Shown one piece after another: positions 40,928 to 49,766 of a DNA stretch of 64,000 nt. The stretch spans positions 62,001 to 126,000 of the forward strand of contig WRLH01000005.1 of NCBI GenBank assembly GCA_009777715.1. The letters are read 5' to 3'. The notes below the pieces were generated by a model, which was not told the DNA's origin, did no database searches, and was given only the letters and a program-made list of their open reading frames with translations. The position numbers were made by a program, and so were the translations under genes. The first letter of the stretch is position 1. Each line of letters begins with the position of its first letter. The stretch comes from Lachnospiraceae bacterium (GTDB lineage Bacteria > Bacillota > Clostridia > Lachnospirales > Lachnospiraceae).

Positions 40928-42103
40928 ATGATTAAATCTTATACCGCTTTTACAAGAGAAATTGATGACGCAGAACTGGCAATCAGCGAAATCCTAAAAC
41001 AACTGAACTTTGAAGCAAACTCCCTTACGAACACAATCGGATTAGTCCATTTTTATTATGAGTTTGCAGAAACCGACATTTGCCAAGCCCTGATTGAAGC
41101 CTTGCCCTTTCCCCTTGCTGGCTGCGTTTCTTCCTATACAGCCATTAACGGTGAATATGACGACGTTGCCCTGTCCGTAACCATGCTGACAAGCGACGAT
41201 GTTTCATTTACCGTTGAAACGATTGAGGAGATTGACACGAAAACACGCGAGCAGGTTACCGATGAAGTATCGGCAATGCTAACCAAACTAGGTGAAAAAG
41301 AAAAACCCAAGCTGATTATCCCCCTCTTGTCGATGATGAAAAACTATAGCGGTGATGATTTGGTAGACACAGCGAATGCGCTAGATGATACATACCCTTT
41401 GTTCGGGACAATCGCTTTCAACATGGAAAATAACGAAGGCACCCATTATGTCCTTGCAAACGACAAATTATCATCGGTAATGTGTGCATTTATTGCTTTC
41501 TATGGGAATTTTGAACCGAAGTTCCACTTTACATCATCGTTTGCTTTTGACGACAGCTTTGGTGATGTCGCGGAAATAACCAAGGCGGAGGGTGCGTTGC
41601 TCCATGAGGTCAACCATATCCCTGCCCTTAGTTACCTTAAGAAGCTGGGCATGGTATCAGCGGACGACTCTGTTGCGGCAGGCGGAATCTGGGCAGTCCC
41701 GGCTATCTTAAATTTCCCCAACGGAACGAAGGTTGTCCGGGCATTCCTTGGCATTGTTGAAGGGACGGAAAGCATTTTTGCGACTGGTGCGTTACAAAAC
41801 GGCGCGAAAATCCAGTTCGCTTATTTGGACGGTGACAAAACCTTAGGCAGCGCAAAGAAATTATTTGAGGAAAAAGATTCAGGAAATGAAAGCAACTTTT
41901 TGGCATTTAGCTGTGCGGCAAGGGCATGGTCACTTGGCACAAAGTTTTTTGCAGAAGCCCAAACGATTGCCTCATACGCAGATGAATCACATATTTATTC
42001 ATTGGCGTATTCCGGCGGCGAATTTTGCCCGGTCATTGACAATTCCGGCAAGCTGATTAACACTTTGCATAACTATACCCTCATTACCTGCTCGCTTCAT
42101 TAA
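40928..42103 (+). CDS. FIST-domain sensory protein
   Basis: 391 residues. The FIST N and C domains are recognised from 'IGLVHFYYEF', 'PLAGCVSSYTAINGEY' and the C-terminal 'NFLAFSCAARAWSLG'. FIST proteins are thought to bind small ligands such as amino acids and pass the signal to a partner. A hybrid histidine kinase starts 34 bases downstream in the same direction, the usual genetic pairing. There is no signal peptide, so it senses inside the cell. AAAGGAGAAGAG precedes the ATG. Confidence 0.85.
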   Translation: MIKSYTAFTREIDDAELAISEILKQLNFEANSLTNTIGLVHFYYEFAETDICQALIEALPFPLAGCVSSYTAINGEYDDVALSVTMLTSDDVSFTVETIEEIDTKTREQVTDEVSAMLTKLGEKEKPKLIIPLLSMMKNYSGDDLVDTANALDDTYPLFGTIAFNMENNEGTHYVLANDKLSSVMCAFIAFYGNFEPKFHFTSSFAFDDSFGDVAEITKAEGALLHEVNHIPALSYLKKLGMVSADDSVAAGGIWAVPAILNFPNGTKVVRAFLGIVEGTESIFATGALQNGAKIQFAYLDGDKTLGSAKKLFEEKDSGNESNFLAFSCAARAWSLGTKFFAEAQTIASYADESHIYSLAYSGGEFCPVIDNSGKLINTLHNYTLITCSLH

Positions 42104-42137
42104 TACATAGTGCCAGACAAAAGTTGGGAGATTGGTA

Positions 42138-44474
42138 ATGGATTTACAGGAATTAGTAAAAGATACAGAAGCTGCGGTGCTAGAGGCCCTAAAAGCAGAG
42201 AACCGCAAGCTTAAGGCGGAGGCGCGGTCAGCGTCCAGGGAGTTAATCAAGCGTGACCGCACTATATCCGCATTAGAAACGAATTTTAACATAAAACTAA
42301 ATATGTACAGCGCGCTTTTAAAGCAAAACGAAAAACGCCAGATGTATCTTACCCATCTGATGAAAAATAGTGTTGACTTTCTTTTGCTGGTTGATGAAAA
42401 CCTTAATATTGCGTACTGTGCAGACTCATTTATTGCTAAAATTGGCACGGACCATTCAGAAAGCATTGAGAACAAAAACATTCTTGATATCTATAGTAGA
42501 TTTGCCGATGAAGATGTGTTTGCTGCTTTATCTTACGAGCTTAAATTGGCGATAAGCCAGGACAGGACTTCACAGCATGATATTATTATGGACATAAACG
42601 GACGCGGTGAAATGCGATTTTACCGCGTCACAAATACGCCAATGACTGATGAAGATATCAACGCGGTGATCATCAACTGGAACGATATTACCGACATGAA
42701 AGAAGCAGTAAACCATGCTGAGCAAGCAAACCGGGCAAAATCTGACTTCCTTGCAACGATGTCGCATGAAATCCGCACCCCCATGAATGCCATTTTGGGG
42801 GTAACCCAGATGGAGTTACAAGATGTTAGTTTGCCGGAAAAAAATAAAGCGGCCCTAGATCGGATTTATGATTCGGGCAATACCTTGCTTGGCATTATCA
42901 ATGATATCCTTGATATGTCAAAAATTGAAACGGGCAAACTGGAGCTTAAGCCAAATGAATATGATATTCCCAGCTTAATCCATGATGCGGCCCAGGTAAA
43001 TTCTGTCCGGATCGGTGCGAAAAATATCAGTTTCATCATTGAAGCAAGCCCGGATTTGCCGAATAGAATGTTTGGTGATGAGTTAAGGATAAAGCAAATC
43101 CTAAACAACCTGCTTTCTAATGCTTTCAAATATACCAAGGAAGGCCATGTTAAGCTTTCCGTCAGCCATGCTGTCCGTGATGATGGGGATATTTCCTTAA
43201 TCTTGGCGGTTGAGGACACCGGGCAGGGCATGAAACAGGAAGATTGCGACAAGCTTTTTAGTGAAAACTATTTGCGTTTCAATATGGAATCCAACCGGAC
43301 GACCGAAGGAACAGGCATTGGGCTTAATATAACCCAAAGGCTTGTTGAGTTAATGAACGGCAATATCAAGGTTCGGACAGAGTATGGCAAAGGAAGTGTT
43401 TTTATTGTCACGCTCGCCCAAAAAGCGTTGCCTTGCGCGAATATAGGAAAAGAAATAACTGAAAAATTAAAGAATTTCGATTTTTCCGGCAAAAAAGAAA
43501 GAAAAAATATTGCTTATGAAATAATGCCCTACGGCAGGATTTTAATCGTTGATGACGTGGAAACCAATCTTTATGTCGCCGAAGGTTTGATGTCTCCTTA
43601 CCAAATGAAAATCGAAACCGCAATCAGCGGTTTTGCTGCCATTGAAAAAATTAAAAACAGCGAAGCTTACGATATTATTTTCATGGATCATATGATGCCG
43701 ATGATGGACGGAATCGAAACAACCCAAAAAATCCGCGCTTTAGGTTACACCGCCCCGATTATTGCGCTGACGGCGAACGCGATTATTGGCAACGACAAGA
43801 TGTTTAAAGAAAACGGGTTTAATGATTTTATTTCGAAGCCAATTGATGTAAGGCGGCTAAATTTAATGCTTAATAGATGGCTTCGTGACAAGAACCCCGA
43901 AAAAGCGGCAAAATTTGCTGGGCAAAAAATTAGCGCAAAAGCAAATACGGAAGCAAATATAGATACAAAGCTTATTGAGGTATTTTTAAAAGATGCCAAG
44001 CGAGCCGCCCAGACTTTACGTGAAACCGAAAAAACCGACCTCAAACTATATATTACAACTGTCCACGCCATGAAATCAGCCCTGGCAAATATTGGCAAGG
44101 CGAAAGAATCCGAGGCGGCCTTTTTGCTGGAAGAAGCCGGGCGGAAAAAAGATACTGATTTTATTTTCGCCAACAGCCAGAATTTCATCGAAAGCCTTGA
44201 GGCGATTATCAAAGAATTAACGCCAGTAAAAAAAGAAGTAAATGAAAGCAATATCACCGAGGATAAGGTTTATCTTAAAGAAAACTTATTGTTCGTAAAA
44301 ACAGCTTGTGAGGATTATGATGATTCTGGGGCATATTCTGCCCTTGATAAAATAAAAGAAAAGCAATGGAAGAAAGAAACGTTTGAGGTCCTTGAGGAAA
44401 TTCATGATACTTTGTTTTTTCATAGTGATTTCGAAAAAGCAGCCCAGCTGGCTAATGAGCTGATAGGTGCATAA
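42138..44474 (+). CDS. Hybrid sensor histidine kinase (PAS-HisKA-HATPase-REC-Hpt)
   Basis: 778 residues from ATG 42138. A coiled N-terminus (about 1-75) is followed by a PAS domain (about 75-190). The phospho-accepting H210 is in MSHEIRTPMN, then come the ATPase motifs 'ILNNLLSNAFKYT' (N box) and 'GTGIGLNITQRL' (G box). A receiver domain has D517 in 'IIFMDHMMPMMDG', and an Hpt domain has H643 in 'TVHAMKSALANIG'. A full phosphorelay is thus carried in one chain, without membrane segments. The upstream FIST protein is its likely sensor partner. No separate response regulator is in the window. Confidence 0.93.
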   Translation: MDLQELVKDTEAAVLEALKAENRKLKAEARSASRELIKRDRTISALETNFNIKLNMYSALLKQNEKRQMYLTHLMKNSVDFLLLVDENLNIAYCADSFIAKIGTDHSESIENKNILDIYSRFADEDVFAALSYELKLAISQDRTSQHDIIMDINGRGEMRFYRVTNTPMTDEDINAVIINWNDITDMKEAVNHAEQANRAKSDFLATMSHEIRTPMNAILGVTQMELQDVSLPEKNKAALDRIYDSGNTLLGIINDILDMSKIETGKLELKPNEYDIPSLIHDAAQVNSVRIGAKNISFIIEASPDLPNRMFGDELRIKQILNNLLSNAFKYTKEGHVKLSVSHAVRDDGDISLILAVEDTGQGMKQEDCDKLFSENYLRFNMESNRTTEGTGIGLNITQRLVELMNGNIKVRTEYGKGSVFIVTLAQKALPCANIGKEITEKLKNFDFSGKKERKNIAYEIMPYGRILIVDDVETNLYVAEGLMSPYQMKIETAISGFAAIEKIKNSEAYDIIFMDHMMPMMDGIETTQKIRALGYTAPIIALTANAIIGNDKMFKENGFNDFISKPIDVRRLNLMLNRWLRDKNPEKAAKFAGQKISAKANTEANIDTKLIEVFLKDAKRAAQTLRETEKTDLKLYITTVHAMKSALANIGKAKESEAAFLLEEAGRKKDTDFIFANSQNFIESLEAIIKELTPVKKEVNESNITEDKVYLKENLLFVKTACEDYDDSGAYSALDKIKEKQWKKETFEVLEEIHDTLFFHSDFEKAAQLANELIGA

Positions 44475-44496
44475 TGGGGTAGTGGGGTATTAACGG

Positions 44497-45105
44497 ATGC
44501 AAATTTTAATTTATTTTCTCATTTTTGTGGCAAAATTAATCGAGGTTGCCCTTGCGACAGTCCGGAATGTGCTGATTAACCGCGGTGAAAAGCTTCTTGG
44601 CGCGGTAATTGGTTTTTTTGAAGTCATGATTTGGATTATTGTTGTCAGCAATGTGCTTGGTTCGCTTGCCGAAGACCCGTTTAAGGTTTTGGTTTATTGC
44701 CTTGCTTTTTCCTGCGGAAATTATTTGGGGGTCATCATTGAGGGAAAGTTAGCCCTTGGCACGGCCTTAATTCAAGTAATGGTAGTGGAAGAGCCGAATG
44801 CAGAAATAAGCGTGCTTGACAAAATAAAAAAATCAATCAGCGTGAGTGAAGACGGCGAAATCAAGGAGCGAAGCATTGACGAGACAGTCCCTTATACCAA
44901 CCTAAAATCCTTGCTGCGCGACCGCGGCTTTGGGGTGACGACCGTCCCGGCGCAAGGGCTTGACCGTGAAGTAAATATTATGATGATATACCTTAAGCGA
45001 AAATCGGTGCCGGAAGCACTTGAGTTAATCAGGGCCCATACGCCCTCGGCATTAATTACGGTAAATGATGTCCGCCAGATGCGGAATGGTTTCATAAGGA
45101 AGTGA
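44497..45105 (+). CDS. DUF2179 / UPF0316-type membrane protein
   Basis: 202 residues. Three membrane helices lie in the first 85 residues ('FLIFVAKLIEVALATVRNVL', 'VIGFFEVMIWIIVVSNVLG'), followed by a soluble domain of about 100 residues ending 'LIRAHTPSALITVNDVRQMRNGFI'. This matches the UPF0316 family with its C-terminal DUF2179 domain; function unknown. It follows the kinase by 22 bases and precedes the transporter by 6, so it may share an operon with either. Confidence 0.82.
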   Translation: MQILIYFLIFVAKLIEVALATVRNVLINRGEKLLGAVIGFFEVMIWIIVVSNVLGSLAEDPFKVLVYCLAFSCGNYLGVIIEGKLALGTALIQVMVVEEPNAEISVLDKIKKSISVSEDGEIKERSIDETVPYTNLKSLLRDRGFGVTTVPAQGLDREVNIMMIYLKRKSVPEALELIRAHTPSALITVNDVRQMRNGFIRK

Positions 45106-45111
45106 TTAAGA

Positions 45112-46056
45112 ATGTACGTTGCAAATTCAATTGAGGCAGTCCTGACAATGCTTACCTTAATCAGCCTTGGCATTTTGGCGGCGCGGCTTAAGTTTGTCGG
45201 CGCAGAAATGGAAGTGAAGTTATCAAAGCTGGTGCTTAATTTTGCCGTCCCCTGCTTGTTATTTGTCAGCTGCCTAAATTATTTAAGCCGCGAACTTGTA
45301 AAGGAGCTTGGTTTTATCTTACTTGTCCCGGCGCTGATTATCTTGGGCGGTTATCTGATTGCCATGATCGTAGGGAAAATATTCAAGATACCGCGGGCAA
45401 ATTTTGGCTTGTTTTGCGTGATGTTTTCAATGTCGAACGCGATTTTTATTGGCTTGCCGATTTGCCTGATGATTTTTGGCGAGGAAGCCCTGCCTTTTGT
45501 GGCGGCATATTTTCCCTTTAATGCGCTGTTGTTTTGGACGCTTGGCGCGATGGGGATTGCCGCTGATGTCGGGAAAAAAGAAAAGCTTGGCTTTAATACA
45601 GTTAAAAAATTATTAACGCCCCCATTGCTTGGCGCGTTGTTTGGCGCGGTTTTTGCTTTAGCCGGGCTTAAGCTTCCTAGTTTTTTAACTAGTGCAATGG
45701 GTTATATGGGAAGCCTTGTGACTCCGGTTGCTTGTCTTCTGGTCGGCTGTACCGTTTTTAAAATGGGCAAGGAAATGTTTAAGCCGTCAAAAGAGTTAGG
45801 CCTTACTTTGGTGGGGCGTTTTATCATTTCCCCGGCGATTGCCTTGGGGTTATGCCTATTGCTTCGCGCCCCTGCCTTAGTGACCAATGTTTTTACTTTG
45901 GAGGCGGCAATGCCGGTCATGAGCCAGAGTATGTTGTTTGCCTTAAGTTATGGCGCGAACCATCGCCTTGGCGCCCAGATGATTGCCGTCACAACGATGG
46001 TCGCAATATTTTATGTCCCGGGGTTGGTTTTTTTGCTGTCGAAAGTGGTGTTGTAA
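45112..46056 (+). CDS. AEC-family (auxin efflux carrier-like) transporter
   Basis: 314 residues with about ten membrane helices. The AEC pattern is seen in 'KLVLNFAVPCLLFVSCL', 'FGLFCVMFSMSNAIFIGLPI' and 'LVTPVACLLVGCTVFKMG'. Bacterial members export or import small organic acids such as malate; the substrate here is unknown. It directly follows the DUF2179-like gene and its stop lies about 12 bases before repeat DNA. Confidence 0.88.
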   Translation: MYVANSIEAVLTMLTLISLGILAARLKFVGAEMEVKLSKLVLNFAVPCLLFVSCLNYLSRELVKELGFILLVPALIILGGYLIAMIVGKIFKIPRANFGLFCVMFSMSNAIFIGLPICLMIFGEEALPFVAAYFPFNALLFWTLGAMGIAADVGKKEKLGFNTVKKLLTPPLLGALFGAVFALAGLKLPSFLTSAMGYMGSLVTPVACLLVGCTVFKMGKEMFKPSKELGLTLVGRFIISPAIALGLCLLLRAPALVTNVFTLEAAMPVMSQSMLFALSYGANHRLGAQMIAVTTMVAIFYVPGLVFLLSKVVL

Positions 46057-46068
46057 GGCTTGCTCCGT

Positions 46069-46096
46069 GTCATTGCGGACTTGCTCCGCAATCTCG
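46069..46096. repeat. Short palindromic repeat
   Basis: ATTGCGGA-cttgc-TCCGCAAT hairpin. Confidence 0.75.
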
Positions 46097-46108
46097 CCGA
46101 GAGATATA

Positions 46109-46179
46109 CCGCGTATGCGAGAGCTGTCGATTCACCGTCCGACCCGCTTTCGCTCCGAGAGAAACGTTGCGTTAGATGG
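46109..46179 (-). repeat. Family A outer half-unit, 71 bp
   Basis: Direct tandem copy of the first 71 bases of A6 (CCGCGTATGCGAGAGCTGTC through AACGTTGCGTTA), lacking the other arm. Confidence 0.9.
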
Positions 46180-46325
46180 CCGCGTATGCGAGAGCTGTCG
46201 ATTCACCGTCCGACCCGCTTTCGCTCCGAGAGAAACGTTGCGTTACATAATGCGGTAAAGGACACCGCATAAGTAACGACGTTTCTCAAGGGTCGGCCTT
46301 ATGAATCGCACTCTCGCTTTCGCGG
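46180..46325 (-). repeat. Family A structured repeat, copy A6
   Basis: The cleanest copy for reading the structure. CCGCG/CGCGG, GCGAGAG/CTCTCGC, CGATTCA/TGAATCG, CCGACCC/GGGTCGG, GAGAAACGT/ACGTTTCTC, GTTAC/GTAAC and ATGCGGT/ACCGCAT pair in order, 47 base pairs, with small internal loops and one GCTTTCGCTCC side bulge. Confidence 0.92.
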
Positions 46326-46452
46326 ATTAACACAGCGGGTGAAATGGCATTGCTGAATCGAACCCTCCATCGCACGATGAAGTGTGTCCGCTTTCGCGGA
46401 TTAACATATCGGGGTGAAAATGCGTTGCTTGAATCGCATTTTCGTAACGTGA

Positions 46453-46564
46453 GTAAGGAAGAAAATGTTTCTCGCAGTTGCCTTGCCCGCCTTCTACCCA
46501 TATGTACGTTTGTATTTTACACTCATTAGGGCACAGCAACGAAGAGATTATTTTCTGACTTACG
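46453..46564 (+). repeat. Family B structured leader repeat, copy B1 (ackA leader)
   Basis: About 110 bp, starting GTAAGGAAGAAAATGTTTCT and ending with AACGAAGAGAT and TGACTTACG. GCAGTTGCC.TGCCC pairs with GGGCACAGCAAC, enclosing a CCGCCTTCTACCC segment. Oriented as ackA and ending 51 bases before its start codon. Confidence 0.8.
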
Positions 46565-46615
46565 TATTAGCAGTAAGCCATACGTAACATAGTAACTCAT
46601 ATGAAAGAGGTCAAT

Positions 46616-47854
46616 ATGAATATCCTAGTCATTAATTGCGGCAGCTCATCGCTAAAGTTTCAACTGATTAACAGCGAAAACGAAGAAACAATCGCCAAAG
46701 GCATATGTGAAAGAATCGGAATCAGCGGAAGCCAGCTAGTCTACTTAGCCATCGGAAAAGAAAAAACCATTACTGAAAAACCAATGGAAGACCACCTAAT
46801 CGCCGTGAAAATGGTCCTCAACTCATTGACTGACCCAGTCAACGGAGTGCTGAAAAGCCTTGACGAAATCGGCGCAGTTGGCCATAGATTGGTCCATGGC
46901 GGTGAGAAATTTAATAAATCAGCCCTAATCACCGAAGACGTAATAAGCGCAACAAAAGAATGTAACGACCTTGCCCCTTTGCATAATCCTGCCAACCTGA
47001 TTGGGGTCGCAGCTTGTCTGGAACTCATGCCGGAAACACCGATGGTTGGGGTATTTGATACGGCTTTCCACCAGACGATGCCGGAAGAAGCATATCTTTA
47101 CGGAATCCCTTATGAATATTACGAAAAATACAAAATTCGCCGCTATGGCTTCCACGGTACAAGCCATGCCTACGTTTCGAAGCGGGCAGCTGATTTTTAC
47201 CAGACAGAAATTGATTCCGCCCGCACTTTAGCCGACTTAAAAATCATCGTCTGCCATCTCGGAAACGGCGCAAGCATTACCGCGGTAAAAAATGGAAAAA
47301 GCATTGATACCTCGATGGGTTTTACCCCCCTTGAGGGCCTTATCATGGGGACACGCTCCGGGGACATTGACCCGGCGATTATTGAGTTTCTTTCCCACAA
47401 AGAAAATAAAACGATCGAAGAAATAACCGCAATCCTTAATAAAAAATCCGGGGCGGTTGGCTTGCAAGGCGGCGGCTCGTCAGATTTCCGTGATGTCACT
47501 GCTGATTATCTTGCGGGGAAACCAGCGGCGGTCAGGGCAATAAAAGCTTATGTCTACCGGATTGCCAAATACATTGGTGCTTATACGGCGGCGATGAATG
47601 GCGTTGACATTATCTGCTTTACTGCCGGAATCGGGGAAAACAATAGTGTCGTCCGTAGCGAAGTATGCAAGTACCTTGGTTACCTTGGCATAAAAATAGA
47701 TGACATCGCCAATGAAATAATAGGCAGCGAAGCCATAATCTCAACAATAGATAGCAAAGTTACAGTTATGTCAGTCCCCACCGATGAAGAACTGATGATT
47801 GCCCGTGATACGAAAGCAATTGTGGGCGGGGATTGCGGATCAGGTCCGCAATGA
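46616..47854 (+). CDS. ackA: Acetate kinase
   Basis: 412 residues from ATG 46616 (MNILVINCGSSSLKFQL); ATG 46601 is in frame but GAAAGAGG favours the inner start. It makes ATP and acetate from acetyl phosphate, a main energy step in fermenting Clostridia. Signatures include 'HRLVHGGEKF', 'RRYGFHGTSHAYVSKRAA', 'CHLGNGASITAVKNG' and 'FTAGIGENNSVVR'. The last residues (GGDCGSGPQ) and the stop TGA are encoded by a short palindromic repeat, so the natural C-terminus has been replaced. No pta gene adjoins it. Family B lies in its leader. Confidence 0.96.
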   Translation: MNILVINCGSSSLKFQLINSENEETIAKGICERIGISGSQLVYLAIGKEKTITEKPMEDHLIAVKMVLNSLTDPVNGVLKSLDEIGAVGHRLVHGGEKFNKSALITEDVISATKECNDLAPLHNPANLIGVAACLELMPETPMVGVFDTAFHQTMPEEAYLYGIPYEYYEKYKIRRYGFHGTSHAYVSKRAADFYQTEIDSARTLADLKIIVCHLGNGASITAVKNGKSIDTSMGFTPLEGLIMGTRSGDIDPAIIEFLSHKENKTIEEITAILNKKSGAVGLQGGGSSDFRDVTADYLAGKPAAVRAIKAYVYRIAKYIGAYTAAMNGVDIICFTAGIGENNSVVRSEVCKYLGYLGIKIDDIANEIIGSEAIISTIDSKVTVMSVPTDEELMIARDTKAIVGGDCGSGPQ

Positions 47855-47923
47855 CGAGTAAAGATGATTGCGGATCAGGTCCGCAATGACAGGTAAAAAG
47901 GATTGCGGATCAGATCTACAATG
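47830..47923. repeat. Three tandem short palindromes
   Basis: Three units of GATTGCGGAtcaggTCCGCAATGAC type, spaced by about 10 bases, the last degenerate (GATCTACAATGAC). They separate the converging ackA and xylosidase genes; the first forms the end of the ackA reading frame. Confidence 0.9.
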
Positions 47924-47929
47924 ACGAGC

Positions 47930-49459
47930 TTAGAGGGCAGGTCTGTAACAAAACCTGCTAAAAAGGGCTTTGGCTGATGCTTTTTTTCCGTTTCCGGTGG
48001 CATATAGCGCATAAAAAGTCCCGGTAAAGCCCAGTTCGTGGCTCTCGGTCGCAACATAACGGGTTAAACCCTCGCCAAGATAAATCTCTGCGTCATCTAT
48101 ATTTGCGTAAAAATAATACTTTAACTTATCCGAAGTAATAGTTACAGTCATAATTTCATCGGTCAAAACTGGTACATATGCACTCATGTGAACAATATCG
48201 CCAACTGCTTTCCGCAAGCAAAGATAGTTTTGTCCATTATCGCGCCTGATGAAAACATCCATATGGGCATCATGCTTATAAAAAACCGTCACTCCGGCTT
48301 CATCACCATTTACCGTGGGGAAAAAAGAAAAATCAACTTCGAGCCAGGTGTAAAAATCCTTTTGCCGGAAGCCAAGAAAGGCCGGGCTATCCTCATCAAA
48401 AAGGGTAAAACTATTGCCGTTTAACGTTAAACCTTTTTTGGTAAACCTGTAATCACCAGGATAAGGATTTCGTAAATGGACAAACGGTAATTCTAACCCT
48501 TTTGTGAAGTTAGTTACGAAACTATTTTCACGTGATTGCTTAGTAACCGCATTTGTCTCAACTCTCATCTGGAATTCGATTGCGCGTCCGCCATTTATTA
48601 GCGGCCATTCATCTTTCCATTCAACCGGGGCTAAAAAAGTCTCCCGTCCAAGGTGATGGAAATAAGGGTGCGTTTCACGGTAGGCCAAGAAAACAGCCCA
48701 CCAATCGCCATGATGGTCTTTAATCAGATCGGCGTGTCCGGTTGCTTGGATTTCATGGTTTTTGCGGTGGCGGTGGGTCAAAATCGGATTAAAAGGGCAA
48801 GCTTCGTATGGGCCGTAAAGGCTGCGGCTACGGGCGATGGTTTCCATGTGGCCAAGTTCAGTCCCGCCCTCGGCAATCATCTGGTAATACCAGCCATTGG
48901 CTTTATAAATATGCGGTGCTTCCGGGGCGCTTTCACCGATTCCGCCCCATACCGGGCAAGGGCTTTCCAGGAATTTCCCGGTTTCCAAATCAATCGGGCC
49001 CATCAGAAAGCCAGTCGTTGGGTCGTCTCCCTCATAAGCATTAGAGATAAAATGGGCTGTCCCATCATCTTCAAAAAAGAAAGAGGGGTCAATTCCGCCT
49101 TGGTCAATCAAGATCGGTTCTGACCATTCCCCGGCCGGGTCGTCGGCATAAACGAAGAAGTTCCCGATTTTGGTGATGTTGGTGGTGACCATATAAAAGC
49201 GGTCTTTTTTTTCATGGTAACGGATCGTGGGGGCGAAGATTCCCATTGAGTAGCGGACATTATGGAGGGGAAGCTGGCTTTCCCTGTTAAGGCAATGGCC
49301 GATTTGTGTCCAGTTGACCATGTCTTTTGAGTGGAAAATGGGGACACCGGGGAAAAATTCGAACGAGCTTGTGACCATGTAGTAGTCATCGCCTTTGCGG
49401 CAGACGCTGGGGTCGGGGTAAAAGCCTTTGAGGATTGGGTTGGTGTATTTTGTTGGCAT
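47930..49459 (-). CDS. Glycoside hydrolase family 43 beta-xylosidase
   Basis: 509 residues. The GH43 five-bladed propeller carries the catalytic base Asp in 'KGFYPDPSVCRKGDDYYMV', the pKa-tuning Asp in 'GGIDPSFFFEDDG' and the general acid Glu in 'GESAPEAPHIYK'. A C-terminal beta-sandwich domain (about 320-509) matches the GH43_11 XynB type. It removes xylose or arabinose from short xylo-oligosaccharides. There is no signal peptide, so it acts inside the cell on imported oligomers. Two family B repeats form its leader. Confidence 0.93.
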   Translation of the reverse strand: MPTKYTNPILKGFYPDPSVCRKGDDYYMVTSSFEFFPGVPIFHSKDMVNWTQIGHCLNRESQLPLHNVRYSMGIFAPTIRYHEKKDRFYMVTTNITKIGNFFVYADDPAGEWSEPILIDQGGIDPSFFFEDDGTAHFISNAYEGDDPTTGFLMGPIDLETGKFLESPCPVWGGIGESAPEAPHIYKANGWYYQMIAEGGTELGHMETIARSRSLYGPYEACPFNPILTHRHRKNHEIQATGHADLIKDHHGDWWAVFLAYRETHPYFHHLGRETFLAPVEWKDEWPLINGGRAIEFQMRVETNAVTKQSRENSFVTNFTKGLELPFVHLRNPYPGDYRFTKKGLTLNGNSFTLFDEDSPAFLGFRQKDFYTWLEVDFSFFPTVNGDEAGVTVFYKHDAHMDVFIRRDNGQNYLCLRKAVGDIVHMSAYVPVLTDEIMTVTITSDKLKYYFYANIDDAEIYLGEGLTRYVATESHELGFTGTFYALYATGNGKKASAKALFSRFCYRPAL

Positions 49460-49484
49460 ATTTTGGACTCTCTTTCTTTTTTAA

Positions 49485-49528
49485 CGTAAGTATGACTTAA
49501 TACGTAAGTATGACTTACTTCGTAAGTC
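49485..49528 (-). repeat. Short direct repeats in the xylosidase leader
   Basis: CGTAAGTATGACTTA occurs twice, followed by CGTAAGTCAG; each contains the partial palindrome TAAGT..ACTTA. Related TGACTTACG and TACGTA motifs occur at the same place before ackA (46556-46590). Confidence 0.6.
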
Positions 49529-49631
49529 AGAAAATGATCTCTTCGTTGCTGTGCCCTAATGAGTGTAAAATAAAAATTACATCTGGGTAGAAGGCGGGCA
49601 AGGCAACTGCGAGAAACATTTTCTTCCTTAC
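49521..49631 (-). repeat. Family B structured leader repeat, copy B2
   Basis: On the coding strand it begins GTAAGGAAGAAAATGTTTCT and ends GCAACGAAGAGATC. Nearly identical to B1 except for small differences in the AT-rich middle. Same orientation as the xylosidase gene. Confidence 0.85.
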
Positions 49632-49640
49632 TTAGTTTAC

Positions 49641-49740
49641 TAATAATCTCTCCATTGCTGTGCCCTAATGAGTGTAAAATAAAAATTACATTTGGGTAGA
49701 AGGCGGGCAAGGCAACTGCGAGAAACATTTTCTTCCTTAC
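49641..49740 (-). repeat. Family B structured leader repeat, copy B3
   Basis: Tandem second copy upstream of B2. Its closing stem reads GCAATGG where B1 and B2 read GCAACGA. Confidence 0.85.
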
Positions 49741-49766
49741 TTAGTTACGCAAATCATTCCACAAAG

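Noticed and set aside
46466-46588. Small protein beginning MFLAVALPAFYP encoded by family B, with a GGAAG site before the ATG.
   Set aside because: The reading frame is not conserved. A one-base length difference between B1 and B2/B3 changes the frame after 12 codons, and B4 has ATT instead of ATG. Pairing is conserved better than coding.
49108-49728. 206-residue frame on the minus strand upstream of and overlapping the xylosidase gene.
   Set aside because: It runs through the two family B repeats and then shadows the start of the xylosidase gene in another frame.
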